A stretch of 64,000 bases of DNA, from assembly GCF_040580765.1 (NCBI RefSeq), contig NZ_CP158687.1, positions 868,001 to 932,000 of the forward strand, given 5' to 3'. The position numbers were made by a program, and so were the translations under genes. Below, piece by piece: positions 36,446-46,186 of the stretch. Under the pieces are notes generated by a model, which saw nothing but the letters and a program-made list of their open reading frames with translations, did not search any database and was not told the DNA's origin. This stretch comes from Lentibacter algarum. GTDB taxonomy: Bacteria; Pseudomonadota; Alphaproteobacteria; Rhodobacterales; Rhodobacteraceae. How positions within the stretch are numbered: the first letter of the stretch is position 1; the number at the start of each line of letters is the position of its first letter.

Positions 36446-38871
36446 CCCAGAAGAAGCCGCTTTCGCTGACAATCAAGGCTGGCGGGAAGGCCAAGCTAAA
36501 ATCTGTCGCCAATCAGACGGCGCCTGCTGCTATGTCAAAGGCGGTGCCTGAGCGGGAGCCTGCCATAGAGCAGAAGGCTAAGCCTCGGATCGAGCGGCGG
36601 GTGGTGGATGACGAGGGGCACGCGGTGCGTGTTGCCACCGAACGGGCCGCTGAGCGCGGCAAGACGCCTGTTATCGGCCAGATTAAACCCATGCAAGTGA
36701 TGGCGCGGCCAGCGAATGCAGTGCCTTCTGTTGCGCCTGTGGCAGCGGCCCCGAAAGGCGAGCGGCTCAAGGCGCGGGCAGAACTTGCGGCGACCTACGC
36801 TGGAATTTTGGGTGTGCCTTGTGTCGCGCGTGATTTGCTTGAAGGTATGGAGCACCGCGCAAGCGAAGCGGATGCTGCGCAGCCGAGTATTTTGGCTGAA
36901 GCCTTGCAAACGCAGGGGCTGAACACCTCTGTCGAAACCGTTAATCACGCGATCAATGCGGACTGGCCTGCGCTTGCTGTGATGACGAGCGGCCAGTTTT
37001 TACTTGTCATGGGCGAGGAAGACTCAGCGCTCGTGATCTATGACAAGACCTGCCCTGACAATCGCGCGCTTGTGCCTTTGGGAGAGTTTGAACCCTATTT
37101 CACAGGGCTTGTTGTCAAGGCTGAGGCCGAGCTTAAGCAGATCAGCCGCGCGCATACCCCCGAAACGCGTGTGCCACATTGGTTCTGGGGGCAGTTCGGC
37201 CGTTTTCGCCGCGCTTTTGGCGAGGTGGTGCTGGGATCGCTCGTCGTCAACCTGCTGGCTGTGGCTGTGGCGCTTTTTAGTCTCCAGGTCTATGACCGCG
37301 TGATCCCGCATCAGAGCGAGGCGACCCTTTGGGTGCTGGCTGCTGGGGCGGGTCTTGCCATTATTATGGAAGCTCTCCTCAAGATTTCACGTGCGCGCCT
37401 GATGGACGGGGCGGGGCGGCAGATTGAACTTGGGGTGCAGAAGCTGTTGATGGATCGCATCCTTGGCATGCGCAGCGAACGGGCGGGGCAAGAGCCAAGC
37501 CAGCTTTTCAGCTCGATGCGCGAGTTTGGCTCTGTACGAGAGTTTTTTACCGCCTCTACTGCTGGGGCGCTGGCGGATATCCCGTTTATTTTTGTTTTTC
37601 TCCTGCTGGTGGCCTCCATCGCAGGAAACGTCGTCTGGGTGCTCGTCCTTGGCGGTGTTCTGATGGTTCTTCCTGGTTTTTTCCTCCAGAAAAAGATGAT
37701 CCGGCTGACCAAAGAGACGCAAGGGGCGAGCGCCAAGGCAAGCCGGATGTTGCATGAGACGATATTCGAGCTTGATACTGTCAAAACACAGCGGTCAGAA
37801 GACCGTATCCGCCGCCTTTGGGAAGAGCTGACAGCCTTGTCCGCGCTCAAGTCAAGCGAGCAACGAAAGCTTGCTTCAGCGCTGACGTTCTGGTCTCAGG
37901 GTGTCCAGCAAGCGACTTATGTTTGTGCTGTGATTATGGGGACTTACCTTGTTTTTGCGGGTGATTTTACCGTTGGTTCTATTATTGCTGTAGGGTTGTT
38001 AACGGGCCGTACGCTTGGGCCTTTGACCCAACTTTCAGGAACGATGGCCCGTTGGGGCAATGTTAAGGCTGCGCTCGATGGACTCGATGCTATTGCTGAT
38101 GCGCCACAAGATCGCGCTGAGGGGCGCAGTTATTTGCGCCGTGAGAGCCTCGCGGGGACGTATGATATGCATGAGATGCGCTTTCAGTATGATGAAGGCG
38201 GCAAGCCGCAGCTCGATGTGGCTGCCCTGCAGCTGAAGGCTGGTGAGGCTGTGGCTGTGCTTGGCTCCAATGGTTCGGGAAAATCGACGCTCCTGAAGGT
38301 ATTGGCGGGGTTATATGCCCCGACGCAGGGCCGTGTTTTGCTTGATGGTATGGAAATGGGTCAGATCGATCCCCGCGACTTGCGGCGTATGGTTGGGTAT
38401 CTCGGCCAAGAGGTGAAGCTTTTTGCAGGGACGCTCAGGGACAATCTCAATCTCAACATGTTGGAGAGGGATGATGCCCGCTTGCTTGAGGCGCTCGATT
38501 TTGCGGGGCTTGGGCCGTTTGTGAAGAACCATACCAAGGGGCTTGATCTGGATATTCGTGATGGAGGTTCGGGGCTGTCTATTGGTCAGCGCCAGTCGAT
38601 CGGCTGGGCGCGGCTCTGGCTGCAGAACCCCAAGATTTGCTTGCTGGACGAGCCAACGGCGGCACTGGATCAGACGCTTGAAAAGGTTCTTGTGGACCGC
38701 TTGCAGACTTGGCTCAAGGGGCGCACGGCAGTGATTGCGACGCATCGTGTTCCAATTTTGCAGCTGACCACGCGCACATTGATTTTGCAAAACGGTCGTA
38801 TGGCTGTGGATGGGCCGCGCGATCAGGTTTTGGCGCATCTCAATAAGGGTGCAGGAGGCGGGGCAGCATGA
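36442..38871 (+). CDS. Type I secretion ABC exporter with degenerate C39-like domain
   Basis: An 809-residue inner-membrane exporter of the LapB/HlyB kind. A lysine/alanine-rich extension of about 105 residues precedes a C39-peptidase-like domain (about 110-235) that lacks the catalytic Cys/His pattern and so probably only docks substrate. Then come six membrane helices and an ATPase with GSNGSGKST, LSIGQRQSIGWAR and CLLDEPTAALD. It starts at TTG 36442, overlapping the tolC-like stop. The N-terminal extension is unusual for this family. Confidence 0.92.
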   Translation: MTQKKPLSLTIKAGGKAKLKSVANQTAPAAMSKAVPEREPAIEQKAKPRIERRVVDDEGHAVRVATERAAERGKTPVIGQIKPMQVMARPANAVPSVAPVAAAPKGERLKARAELAATYAGILGVPCVARDLLEGMEHRASEADAAQPSILAEALQTQGLNTSVETVNHAINADWPALAVMTSGQFLLVMGEEDSALVIYDKTCPDNRALVPLGEFEPYFTGLVVKAEAELKQISRAHTPETRVPHWFWGQFGRFRRAFGEVVLGSLVVNLLAVAVALFSLQVYDRVIPHQSEATLWVLAAGAGLAIIMEALLKISRARLMDGAGRQIELGVQKLLMDRILGMRSERAGQEPSQLFSSMREFGSVREFFTASTAGALADIPFIFVFLLLVASIAGNVVWVLVLGGVLMVLPGFFLQKKMIRLTKETQGASAKASRMLHETIFELDTVKTQRSEDRIRRLWEELTALSALKSSEQRKLASALTFWSQGVQQATYVCAVIMGTYLVFAGDFTVGSIIAVGLLTGRTLGPLTQLSGTMARWGNVKAALDGLDAIADAPQDRAEGRSYLRRESLAGTYDMHEMRFQYDEGGKPQLDVAALQLKAGEAVAVLGSNGSGKSTLLKVLAGLYAPTQGRVLLDGMEMGQIDPRDLRRMVGYLGQEVKLFAGTLRDNLNLNMLERDDARLLEALDFAGLGPFVKNHTKGLDLDIRDGGSGLSIGQRQSIGWARLWLQNPKICLLDEPTAALDQTLEKVLVDRLQTWLKGRTAVIATHRVPILQLTTRTLILQNGRMAVDGPRDQVLAHLNKGAGGGAA

Positions 38872-40058
38872 ATGCAGCGACATCAACCAATCTTGCAGGG
38901 CAACTCAGCGTTAAGATGCGTGGGCCGAGCCTGACCATCTGGCTCTGTGCTGCGACTGTATTTATCTTTATTTTGTGGGCTGCTTTTGCATGGGTTGACG
39001 AGATCGTGCGCGCCGACGGGGAAATGATTTCATCCTCTCGACCGCAGATCATCCAGAACCTTGAGGGCGGTATTTTGGCCGAGCTTCTCGTGAAGGAAGG
39101 GCAGGTTGTGGCTGAGGGCGATGTGCTTGCACGCCTCAGAGGCACGCAGTTCCAATCTTCGGTTGATGATTTGCAAGACCAGATCATTGCGCTTGATATT
39201 CGCCGTCTGCGGCTGGAGGCCGAGCTGGAGGGGCGCCATGAGTTTGGTGTGCCTGAAGCTTTGCAGGTGCGCAGCCCAGAGATTGTTGCCTCTGAGCGTG
39301 CCCTCTTGGTGGCGCGCCAGACCGAGTATGCGACAGCGCGTGAGGGCGCGCGCCAAGTCCTTGCGCAGGCGGAGCAGGAAAAGCAGCTGATGGAAGATCT
39401 TCTCAAGAAGAAGATTGTGGCGTTGATCGAAGTGACGCGGGCGCGCAAGGCTTATGCCGACGCCAAGATCCGCCATGACGAGATTGTCACCAAGACAGGG
39501 CTTGAGCGGGCTGAAGAATACTCTGACACACTCAAGGAAATCGCGACGCTGAAACAGGGTTTGAAGTCGGGACAGGACCAGCTCAGCCGCACCACTCTGC
39601 GCGCGCCGTTGCGCGGGATCGTTAACGGGCTGGCAGTGACGACAATTGGCGGGGTGGTGCGCCCTGGTGAAGAGATATTGCAGATCATCCCACTGGATGA
39701 AGAGCTTTTTGTCGAGGCGCGGGTGCAGCCCAAAAATATCGCCAATATCCGCCGTGGGCAGGAGGCGACTGTAAAGCTATCAGCTTATGATTACACGATT
39801 TATGGCTCGCTCAAAGGCGAGGTGGATGTGATTTCGGCTGATACGTTCAAGGACGAAAATGCGCGCGATCCTGATGCTTCGGCGCATTATAAAGTGACTG
39901 TGAAAGTCGATATGAGCCAGCTCAACGCGCGCCAGAGCCGCATCGAAATCCGCCCCGGAATGCAGGCCAATGTGGAGCTGCACACGGGGGCGAAGACGGT
40001 TCTGACTTATTTGCTCAAGCCGCTCTACAAATCACGCGAAGCCTTTCGCGAGCCTTAA
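38868..40058 (+). CDS. HlyD-family membrane fusion protein of type I exporter
   Basis: A 396-residue periplasmic adaptor with one N-terminal membrane helix (residues about 20-42). The lipoyl half motif RPQIIQNLEGGILAELLVKEGQVV comes next, then a long coiled coil (about 105-235) and the family signature TLRAPLRGIVNGL. It bridges the ABC exporter and TolC-like channel. Its stop overlaps that of the convergent acyltransferase in CTTAAG. Confidence 0.93.
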   Translation: MNAATSTNLAGQLSVKMRGPSLTIWLCAATVFIFILWAAFAWVDEIVRADGEMISSSRPQIIQNLEGGILAELLVKEGQVVAEGDVLARLRGTQFQSSVDDLQDQIIALDIRRLRLEAELEGRHEFGVPEALQVRSPEIVASERALLVARQTEYATAREGARQVLAQAEQEKQLMEDLLKKKIVALIEVTRARKAYADAKIRHDEIVTKTGLERAEEYSDTLKEIATLKQGLKSGQDQLSRTTLRAPLRGIVNGLAVTTIGGVVRPGEEILQIIPLDEELFVEARVQPKNIANIRRGQEATVKLSAYDYTIYGSLKGEVDVISADTFKDENARDPDASAHYKVTVKVDMSQLNARQSRIEIRPGMQANVELHTGAKTVLTYLLKPLYKSREAFREP

Positions 40059-40810
40059 GCGCCGCTCTCAAAGACGTCTGACATTGCGGCGTGAAGGCGT
40101 GCGAGATCGGCTTCGACCGAGACCGAGGAATCGCAGTAAAACGGTGGCAAAACCTTGAGTGTTATCAAGCCGCTATGGGGCAGAAACTTGCCGCGTGGCA
40201 GGAGGGTGTCGGAGCCAATAATTACGATCGGGCGGATGCTGCGGCCTGTGGCGCGGGCGACGACGATGGCGCCTGCTTTGAAGGGGCCGAGGGATGCAGA
40301 TGTGACGCGTGTGCCCTCTGGAAAGAGCACAACAGAGCGGCGCGCTGGCATGGTTTCAACCGCGGATGCCAGAGTTTCCATGGCGACCTTGCCGCTCTGG
40401 CGGTCGATCTCAACAAGCCCTGCGCCTTTGAAACCTGTGCTGAGCAACGCCGCGTCGCAGAGCTCCTTTTTGGCCGCAAAGGTGAACCATTTGCTATCAG
40501 GAATGGCGTCCATAAGTGTGAAGCCGTCAAGGTGGCTTCGGTGGTTGATGACAATCAGGCTGTCTGTGTCATGGGCCAGTGTTTCTTGATCTTTTGGCGA
40601 GATTTCCACACGGATGCTGAGCAGCGTTAGCAGGCATGAGCAGGCGCGTTTGACGGTGCGCCAATACCAGCCGCGAAAGCCTTTTCGGCGCGCGCAGAGG
40701 AGCGGCACAAAGCCGATGTAGAGGAAATAGACAGGGCCTAAAACCACGAGCAATATGCGTTTCGCAAGCCTTAAGGGGAGAGGCTCTAGCGGGTTTGGAG
40801 TGTGTGACAT
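40055..40810 (-). CDS. 1-acyl-glycerol-3-phosphate acyltransferase (PlsC family)
   Basis: Transfers a fatty acyl group to lysophosphatidic acid or a related lysolipid at the inner membrane. The 251-residue form has an N-terminal membrane segment, the acyltransferase motifs NHRSHLDG (His/Asp catalytic pair) and FPEGTR, and GSDTLLPRGKFLP. The start is uncertain: ATG 40810 or a GTG at 40843, neither with a clear ribosome site. A phased GTGCAC repeat lies about 150 bp upstream. Confidence 0.87.
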   Translation of the reverse strand: MSHTPNPLEPLPLRLAKRILLVVLGPVYFLYIGFVPLLCARRKGFRGWYWRTVKRACSCLLTLLSIRVEISPKDQETLAHDTDSLIVINHRSHLDGFTLMDAIPDSKWFTFAAKKELCDAALLSTGFKGAGLVEIDRQSGKVAMETLASAVETMPARRSVVLFPEGTRVTSASLGPFKAGAIVVARATGRSIRPIVIIGSDTLLPRGKFLPHSGLITLKVLPPFYCDSSVSVEADLARLHAAMSDVFESGA

Positions 40811-40959
40811 ATGGGGGTGGGCCTCTGGGTTGCGCAGCGTCACCCTCTAAAGCGCAAAGGCGGTATAGACACAATCTTAAACATCACGGGCAGACCAAGC
40901 TTAAGGCGCGGTGAAGGCAGCGTTTTGATGTCTTAACGGGCCTGTACCACGCTGATTCT

Positions 40960-41002
40960 AGGGGGGTGAAAAGCGTACACACCCCGTGCACAAAGCGTGC
41001 AC
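40960..41002 (+). repeat. Phased GTGCAC element, copy B
   Basis: GTACAC at 40975 and GTGCAC at 40986 and 40997, with 11-bp spacing, after the same AGGGGGGTGAAAAGC leader as copy A at 18911. It differs from A at 4 of 43 positions. It lies in a roughly 300-bp divergent gap between the PlsC-like gene and the MATE gene. Both copies have the same orientation relative to the leftward gene beside them. The rest of the gap holds no gene that I can support. Confidence 0.75.
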
Positions 41003-41106
41003 TGCTCGAAACGGGTGTTTGTTAACGCAAAATTAGGTAACGCAGCGCGCGCTGTGTTGATGTGACAAGTCTTGCCCCGCCTTCCTGTGCCGCGTAGGTC
41101 TTGTTT

Positions 41107-42480
41107 ATGACCCAGACAACGCGTGACCACATCAAAGCTTATCTCGTGCTTGGGCTGCCGCTTGTTGGCAGTCATGTGGCGCAGATGATGATCACGCTGA
41201 TCGATACTCTGATGCTGGGCTGGTATGATGTCGACGCTTTGGCAGCTCAGGTCTTGGCGGGGACGATGTTCTTTGTCTTTTTCATCTTTGGATCGGGCTT
41301 TGCCTGGGCGGTGATGCCAAAGGTTGCCACAGCAGAAGGCGCGGGCGATGAGCGTCAGGCGCGGCGGGTCACGCGGATGGGGCTTTGGGCCTCGATCATG
41401 TTTGGTGTCGCTGTGATGCCGTTCTTTTTGTTTGCTGAGCCTGTGTTGCTGGCCTTGGGCCAAGCGCCCGAGCTTGCGGCGATGGGAGCGGATTATCTGG
41501 CGATTGCAGGCTGGGGAATATTTCCGGCGCTTATGGTGATGACGCTTAAGAGCTTTCTCGCGGCGTTGGAAAAGACGCAGGCTGTGCTCTGGATCACGGT
41601 GGCGGCGGTTTTTGCCAATGCGCTGGTGAATTACATGCTGATTTTTGGAAATTGGGGCGCGCCTGAACTTGGCATTGTTGGTGCGGCTTGGGCTTCGCTT
41701 GTGGTGCAGGGGCTGTCGTTGGTGCTGATCATGGCTTATGCGCAATGGGCAACGCCTGAGCACCAGCTTTTTGTGCGCTTTTGGCGCGCCGATTGGGAAG
41801 CGTTTGGTGAGGTCTTCAAGCTTGGTTGGCCGATCGGGATTACCGCTCTGGCCGAGGTCGGACTGTTTGCGGCGAGTTCTGTGATGATGGGCTGGATCGG
41901 GACACTGCAGCTTGCGGCACACGGGATTGCGATGCAGGTGATTTCTCTCGCGTTTATGGTGCATCTGGGACTGAGCAATGCGGCCACCGTGCGCGCGGGG
42001 CGGGCCTATGGGCGCGGGGAGATCAGAGCGCTGCGGCACGGAGCTTATACTGTCTTTGGGATGTCGATGATTGTTGCGAGCCTTGCTGTTGTTGTTTTCC
42101 TTGTGATGCCTGAGCTGCTTTTGAGCGCTTTTTTGGACCCGAGCGACCCTGATGCGCCGGCGGTGATGGCGATTGGCGTCGGGCTTATGGCGGCGGCCGC
42201 GCTGTTTCAGCTTGTGGATGCGGCGCAGGTCATGGCGCTTGGGGTGTTGCGTGGGGTTCAGGATACGCGCGTGCCCATGGTGATTGCAGGGATCGCATAT
42301 TGGGTTATTGGTGTCCCTGTCTCCTATCTCTTGGGGGTTAGCTTCGGGCTGGGCGGTGTCGGGATATGGCTTGGGCTGGCGGTCGGGCTGGCCGTTGCGG
42401 CTGTGCTTTTGATCTGGCGGTTTTTACGCTGGCGGCCAAAGCTGGATCACTCAACTGTGAGGCCAGCGGAGCAAGCTTGA
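41107..42480 (+). CDS. MATE-family multidrug/toxin efflux pump
   Basis: A 457-residue integral membrane protein with twelve predicted helices in two homologous halves, of the NorM/DinF type. Each half starts with a family-like segment (GLPLVGSHVAQMMITLIDTLMLG; GWPIGITALAEVGLFAASSVMMGWIG). MATE pumps export cationic drugs or metabolites using a sodium or proton gradient. ATG 41107 was preferred over TTG 41101. Substrate is unknown. Confidence 0.93.
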   Translation: MTQTTRDHIKAYLVLGLPLVGSHVAQMMITLIDTLMLGWYDVDALAAQVLAGTMFFVFFIFGSGFAWAVMPKVATAEGAGDERQARRVTRMGLWASIMFGVAVMPFFLFAEPVLLALGQAPELAAMGADYLAIAGWGIFPALMVMTLKSFLAALEKTQAVLWITVAAVFANALVNYMLIFGNWGAPELGIVGAAWASLVVQGLSLVLIMAYAQWATPEHQLFVRFWRADWEAFGEVFKLGWPIGITALAEVGLFAASSVMMGWIGTLQLAAHGIAMQVISLAFMVHLGLSNAATVRAGRAYGRGEIRALRHGAYTVFGMSMIVASLAVVVFLVMPELLLSAFLDPSDPDAPAVMAIGVGLMAAAALFQLVDAAQVMALGVLRGVQDTRVPMVIAGIAYWVIGVPVSYLLGVSFGLGGVGIWLGLAVGLAVAAVLLIWRFLRWRPKLDHSTVRPAEQA

Positions 42481-42536
42481 TTTGCTTTCGTGCGTCTGCG
42501 GCATAGGCTCGTTTGTGAAGCCAATAGGAGCCTGAA

Positions 42537-43190
42537 ATGCGCCAGACCTTAAAATGTTGCCTTATTTTTTCTTTTGTTCTGGCCTTGCCGGTGACGGCCT
42601 CTGCTGAGGCGGTGAGCTTTGATGCAGGGTGGAAGCACCAGAAGTTCTCGCTGTTTTCCAAGAATGACTATGGCTATGGCGGGCGCAGTCTGAGCATCGG
42701 CTCTGAAGGGTCTGTTTCGCTGATCTATAAGCCCTTGCCAGAGGCGCAATGGGGAAGCACTTCTGCCGCGTGGTCATGGGCCGTTGAGCGCTCTGTGCCT
42801 GCGACAGACCTACGCAACAAGGGCGGGGACGACCGCAATATCGCGCTATATGCGGTGTTCATGCCGCGGGCTGAAGCGACGCGGCTGAAGGGGGCGTCAG
42901 TGGCCAAGCTTCTGAGCAATGATCAGGTACGCGTTTTGGTCTATGTTTGGGGTGGATCACACAAGCGCGGCGCATCTTTGGCCAGCCCCTATCTGGGGGC
43001 GCGCGGGAAGACAGTTGTTTTGCGTGGGGCAGGGACGGGGGCGCATAATGAGAACGTCGACTTTGCCGCCGACTACAAGCGGGCCTTTGGCGGTGCGCCT
43101 GAAGCCCTTGTCGGCTTTGCTGTGTCGGCGGACAGCGACGACACAGACAGCACGATTGTCGCAAAAATGAGCGGGCTAACCGTGAAGTGA
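42537..43190 (+). CDS. Secreted DUF3047-family protein
   Basis: A 217-residue protein with a Sec signal ending in VTASAEA. The mature part shows the DUF3047 pattern: WSWAVERSVPATDLRNKGGDDRNIALYAVFM, VLVYVWGG, and DYKRAFGGAPEALVGFAVSADSDDTDSTIVAKMSGL. Members are periplasmic proteins of unknown function. It follows the MATE pump by 56 bp on the same strand. Confidence 0.85.
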   Translation: MRQTLKCCLIFSFVLALPVTASAEAVSFDAGWKHQKFSLFSKNDYGYGGRSLSIGSEGSVSLIYKPLPEAQWGSTSAAWSWAVERSVPATDLRNKGGDDRNIALYAVFMPRAEATRLKGASVAKLLSNDQVRVLVYVWGGSHKRGASLASPYLGARGKTVVLRGAGTGAHNENVDFAADYKRAFGGAPEALVGFAVSADSDDTDSTIVAKMSGLTVK

Positions 43191-43204
43191 GCGAGCGCGT
43201 TGCG

Positions 43205-43606
43205 TTAGTCTTGCAGGAGGCGCTCGGACTTTTTGCGCACAAGGGTTGTGCGTAAGTCGTGCATTGCGAGAAGAAGCGCGTCTGTGACGGCTTCGAGCTG
43301 CTCATCAGTTGCTTTGGACTGCGCCCATTGGGTCGTGGTGTTGAGATAGTCCACCGCGCGGTGAATATCATCGATGTCGCGGTAGGCGAGAAGGCGATTG
43401 CGCTCTTCCATCCACTGTTTGATGGCGGCCAAGTCTTCTGGGGTGAGTTCGCGCCCGCCGTGGGGCTTGATTTCACCATTGCGAATGTTGACCACAGCGA
43501 TCTGGTCCATTTCGATACGGCGCTGACGGTTTTCGGTATCGACCCGAAAGACGAAAGCGCCGTTGTCACGAACACGGAAGTAATATGGTGGCAGTTCGGC
43601 GACCAT
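43205..43606 (-). CDS. Conserved hypothetical protein downstream of aspartate aminotransferase
   Basis: A 133-residue soluble protein with no domain I recognise. The N-terminal half is beta-rich (YYFRVRDNGAFVFRVDTENRQRRIEMDQIAVVNI); the C-terminal half is helical with many charged residues. It starts 20 bp after the aminotransferase stop on the same strand, so the two are probably cotranscribed. Confidence 0.75.
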   Translation of the reverse strand: MVAELPPYYFRVRDNGAFVFRVDTENRQRRIEMDQIAVVNIRNGEIKPHGGRELTPEDLAAIKQWMEERNRLLAYRDIDDIHRAVDYLNTTTQWAQSKATDEQLEAVTDALLLAMHDLRTTLVRKKSERLLQD

Positions 43607-43625
43607 GTATTTTCCCCAGATTTCT

Positions 43626-44864
<1,239 letters not shown>

Positions 44865-44915
44865 TTAGGTTGCAGAGTGAAGCGGATCAAGGAAGATCGG
44901 CGGATTAGGAGAGAT

Positions 44916-45305
44916 ATGTCTGACGAGATGACAAAAGACTGGTTTGACCCCGAAACATCTACCTTTGGGGACCGCGTTGCGGGCGCCCGTGAGGCGGCGG
45001 GGATGACCCAGAAACAGCTGGCCAAGCGCCTTGGTGTGAAACTCGTGACACTCCAGAACTGGGAAAACGACATGGCAGAGCCACGTGCCAACCGTTTGAG
45101 CATGTTGGCAGGCATGGTGAATGTCTCGATGATGTGGCTTCTTGACGGAACTGGCGAGGGCGTCGAGCCTGTCATGAGCGAGACACGCGAAGACAAAGAT
45201 ATGAACGAGATACTGGCTGAGATTGTTGATCTTAAAAGCCGTGCTTTGCGAACAGCGAACCGTCTTGGGGCGCTGGAAAAGAAACTTCGTAGCTGGGTGG
45301 ACTGA
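44916..45305 (+). CDS. XRE-family HTH regulator
   Basis: A 129-residue regulator. The helix-turn-helix spans about residues 20-75: VAGAREAAGMTQKQLAKRLGVKLVTLQNWENDMAEPRANRLSMLAGMV, then MMWLLDGTGEGV. A charged C-terminal helix (about 95-129) may mediate dimerisation. The start at 44916 has GGAGAG upstream. The sdhE gene begins 2 bp after its stop, so the two are one unit. Its target is unknown. Confidence 0.88.
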   Translation: MSDEMTKDWFDPETSTFGDRVAGAREAAGMTQKQLAKRLGVKLVTLQNWENDMAEPRANRLSMLAGMVNVSMMWLLDGTGEGVEPVMSETREDKDMNEILAEIVDLKSRALRTANRLGALEKKLRSWVD

Positions 45306-45307
45306 AT

Positions 45308-45571
45308 ATGACAGAAGAATCGCACGAACACCGCCTGAAACGCCTCAAAATGCGGTCCATGCGGCGCGGCATTAAGGAGATGGATCTGATTTTGATGCGC
45401 TTTTCGGAGGCACGGCTTGCCGAAATGAACCCTGAGGCGCTCGATTTGTACGAAAATCTTCTCGAAGAGAATGATCAGGATTTGTATCAGTGGGTAAGCG
45501 GGCAAACGCCAGCCCCGCAAGGCCTTGCGGGTCTTATCGAAGAGATTGCCGAGCATGTTTCTGCGCGCTGA
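45308..45571 (+). CDS. sdhE: SdhE, flavinylation factor of succinate dehydrogenase
   Basis: An 87-residue helical protein that helps attach FAD covalently to SdhA. The key RGxxE motif is present in MRSMRRGIKEMDLIL, followed by YENLLEENDQDLYQWVSGQ, the usual D-x-D-L-x-x-W region. It is translated right after the XRE regulator. The gene end lies in a hairpin whose loop holds the TGA stop. Confidence 0.93.
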   Translation: MTEESHEHRLKRLKMRSMRRGIKEMDLILMRFSEARLAEMNPEALDLYENLLEENDQDLYQWVSGQTPAPQGLAGLIEEIAEHVSAR

Positions 45572-45587
45572 TAGGGCGCGCGGAAAC
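45557..45587 (+). terminator. Hairpin at the sdhE stop
   Basis: GTTTCTGCGCGC (45557-45568) pairs with GCGCGCGGAAAC (45576-45587) with a single T-G wobble. The 7-nt loop contains the sdhE stop. No T-run follows. Probably a 3'-end structure or weak terminator. Confidence 0.5.
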
Positions 45588-45688
45588 GCCATCTAGATTG
45601 CATTTTATCAAATACCCGATGGGTTTAACTTATTTTTCGGCTTTTTAGCTCAGGTTCTCCGTTGAGCAGTTTCGACGGAGACAAAAGA

Positions 45689-46186
45689 ATGAGCTTTCAA
45701 ATGCAAATGGGAAACGGGCCTGAAGCCAGTTTCATGTCAGGATACCTGGAGGCGCTCGCACTTGTAGAGCGTTTGCACAGGCTCCTGCTGGACGTAATCA
45801 AGGACGAGTTCGAGCGGGTTGGAGTGTTGGAGATCAACGCTGTGCAGGCACTCTTGCTTTTCAATATTGGTGACAACGAGGTGACGGCAGGGGAATTGAA
45901 GACCCGTGGTTACTATCAGGGCTCCAATGTCAGCTATAATCTCAAGAAGCTTGTTGAAATGGGCTATATGCACCATCAGCGATGCGAGATTGACCGCCGC
46001 TCTGTGCGTGTCAAGCTGACGCCCGAGGGACGCAGAATTCATAAAGTGGTGGCCGAGTTGTTCCAGCGCCATGCCGATGGCTTGGTCAACAAGCAGGTGC
46101 TCAGCCATCAGGGGCTGGAAGACATTACGAGCGCCCTTAAGCGTATGGAGCGCTATTGGGCAGACCAGATCCGCTACATTTATTAA
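45689..46186 (+). CDS. MarR-family regulator, LdtR-like
   Basis: A 165-residue winged-helix protein. ALALVERLHRLLLDVIKDEFERVGVLEINAVQALLLFNIGDNEVTAGELKTRGYYQGSNVSYNLKKLVEMGYM resembles the LdtR group of alphaproteobacteria, which controls an L,D-transpeptidase in Liberibacter/Rhizobiales. The target here is unknown. ATG 45689 has GGAGA at good distance; the TTG at 45662 lacks a site. The stop overlaps that of the convergent DUF1194 gene by TTAA. Confidence 0.85.
   Translation: MSFQMQMGNGPEASFMSGYLEALALVERLHRLLLDVIKDEFERVGVLEINAVQALLLFNIGDNEVTAGELKTRGYYQGSNVSYNLKKLVEMGYMHHQRCEIDRRSVRVKLTPEGRRIHKVVAELFQRHADGLVNKQVLSHQGLEDITSALKRMERYWADQIRYIY

Noticed and set aside
40933..42039. 368-codon reverse frame opposite the MATE gene
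   Set aside because: Shadow frame rich in His, Arg and Lys; it runs through the phased repeat and has no family signature.
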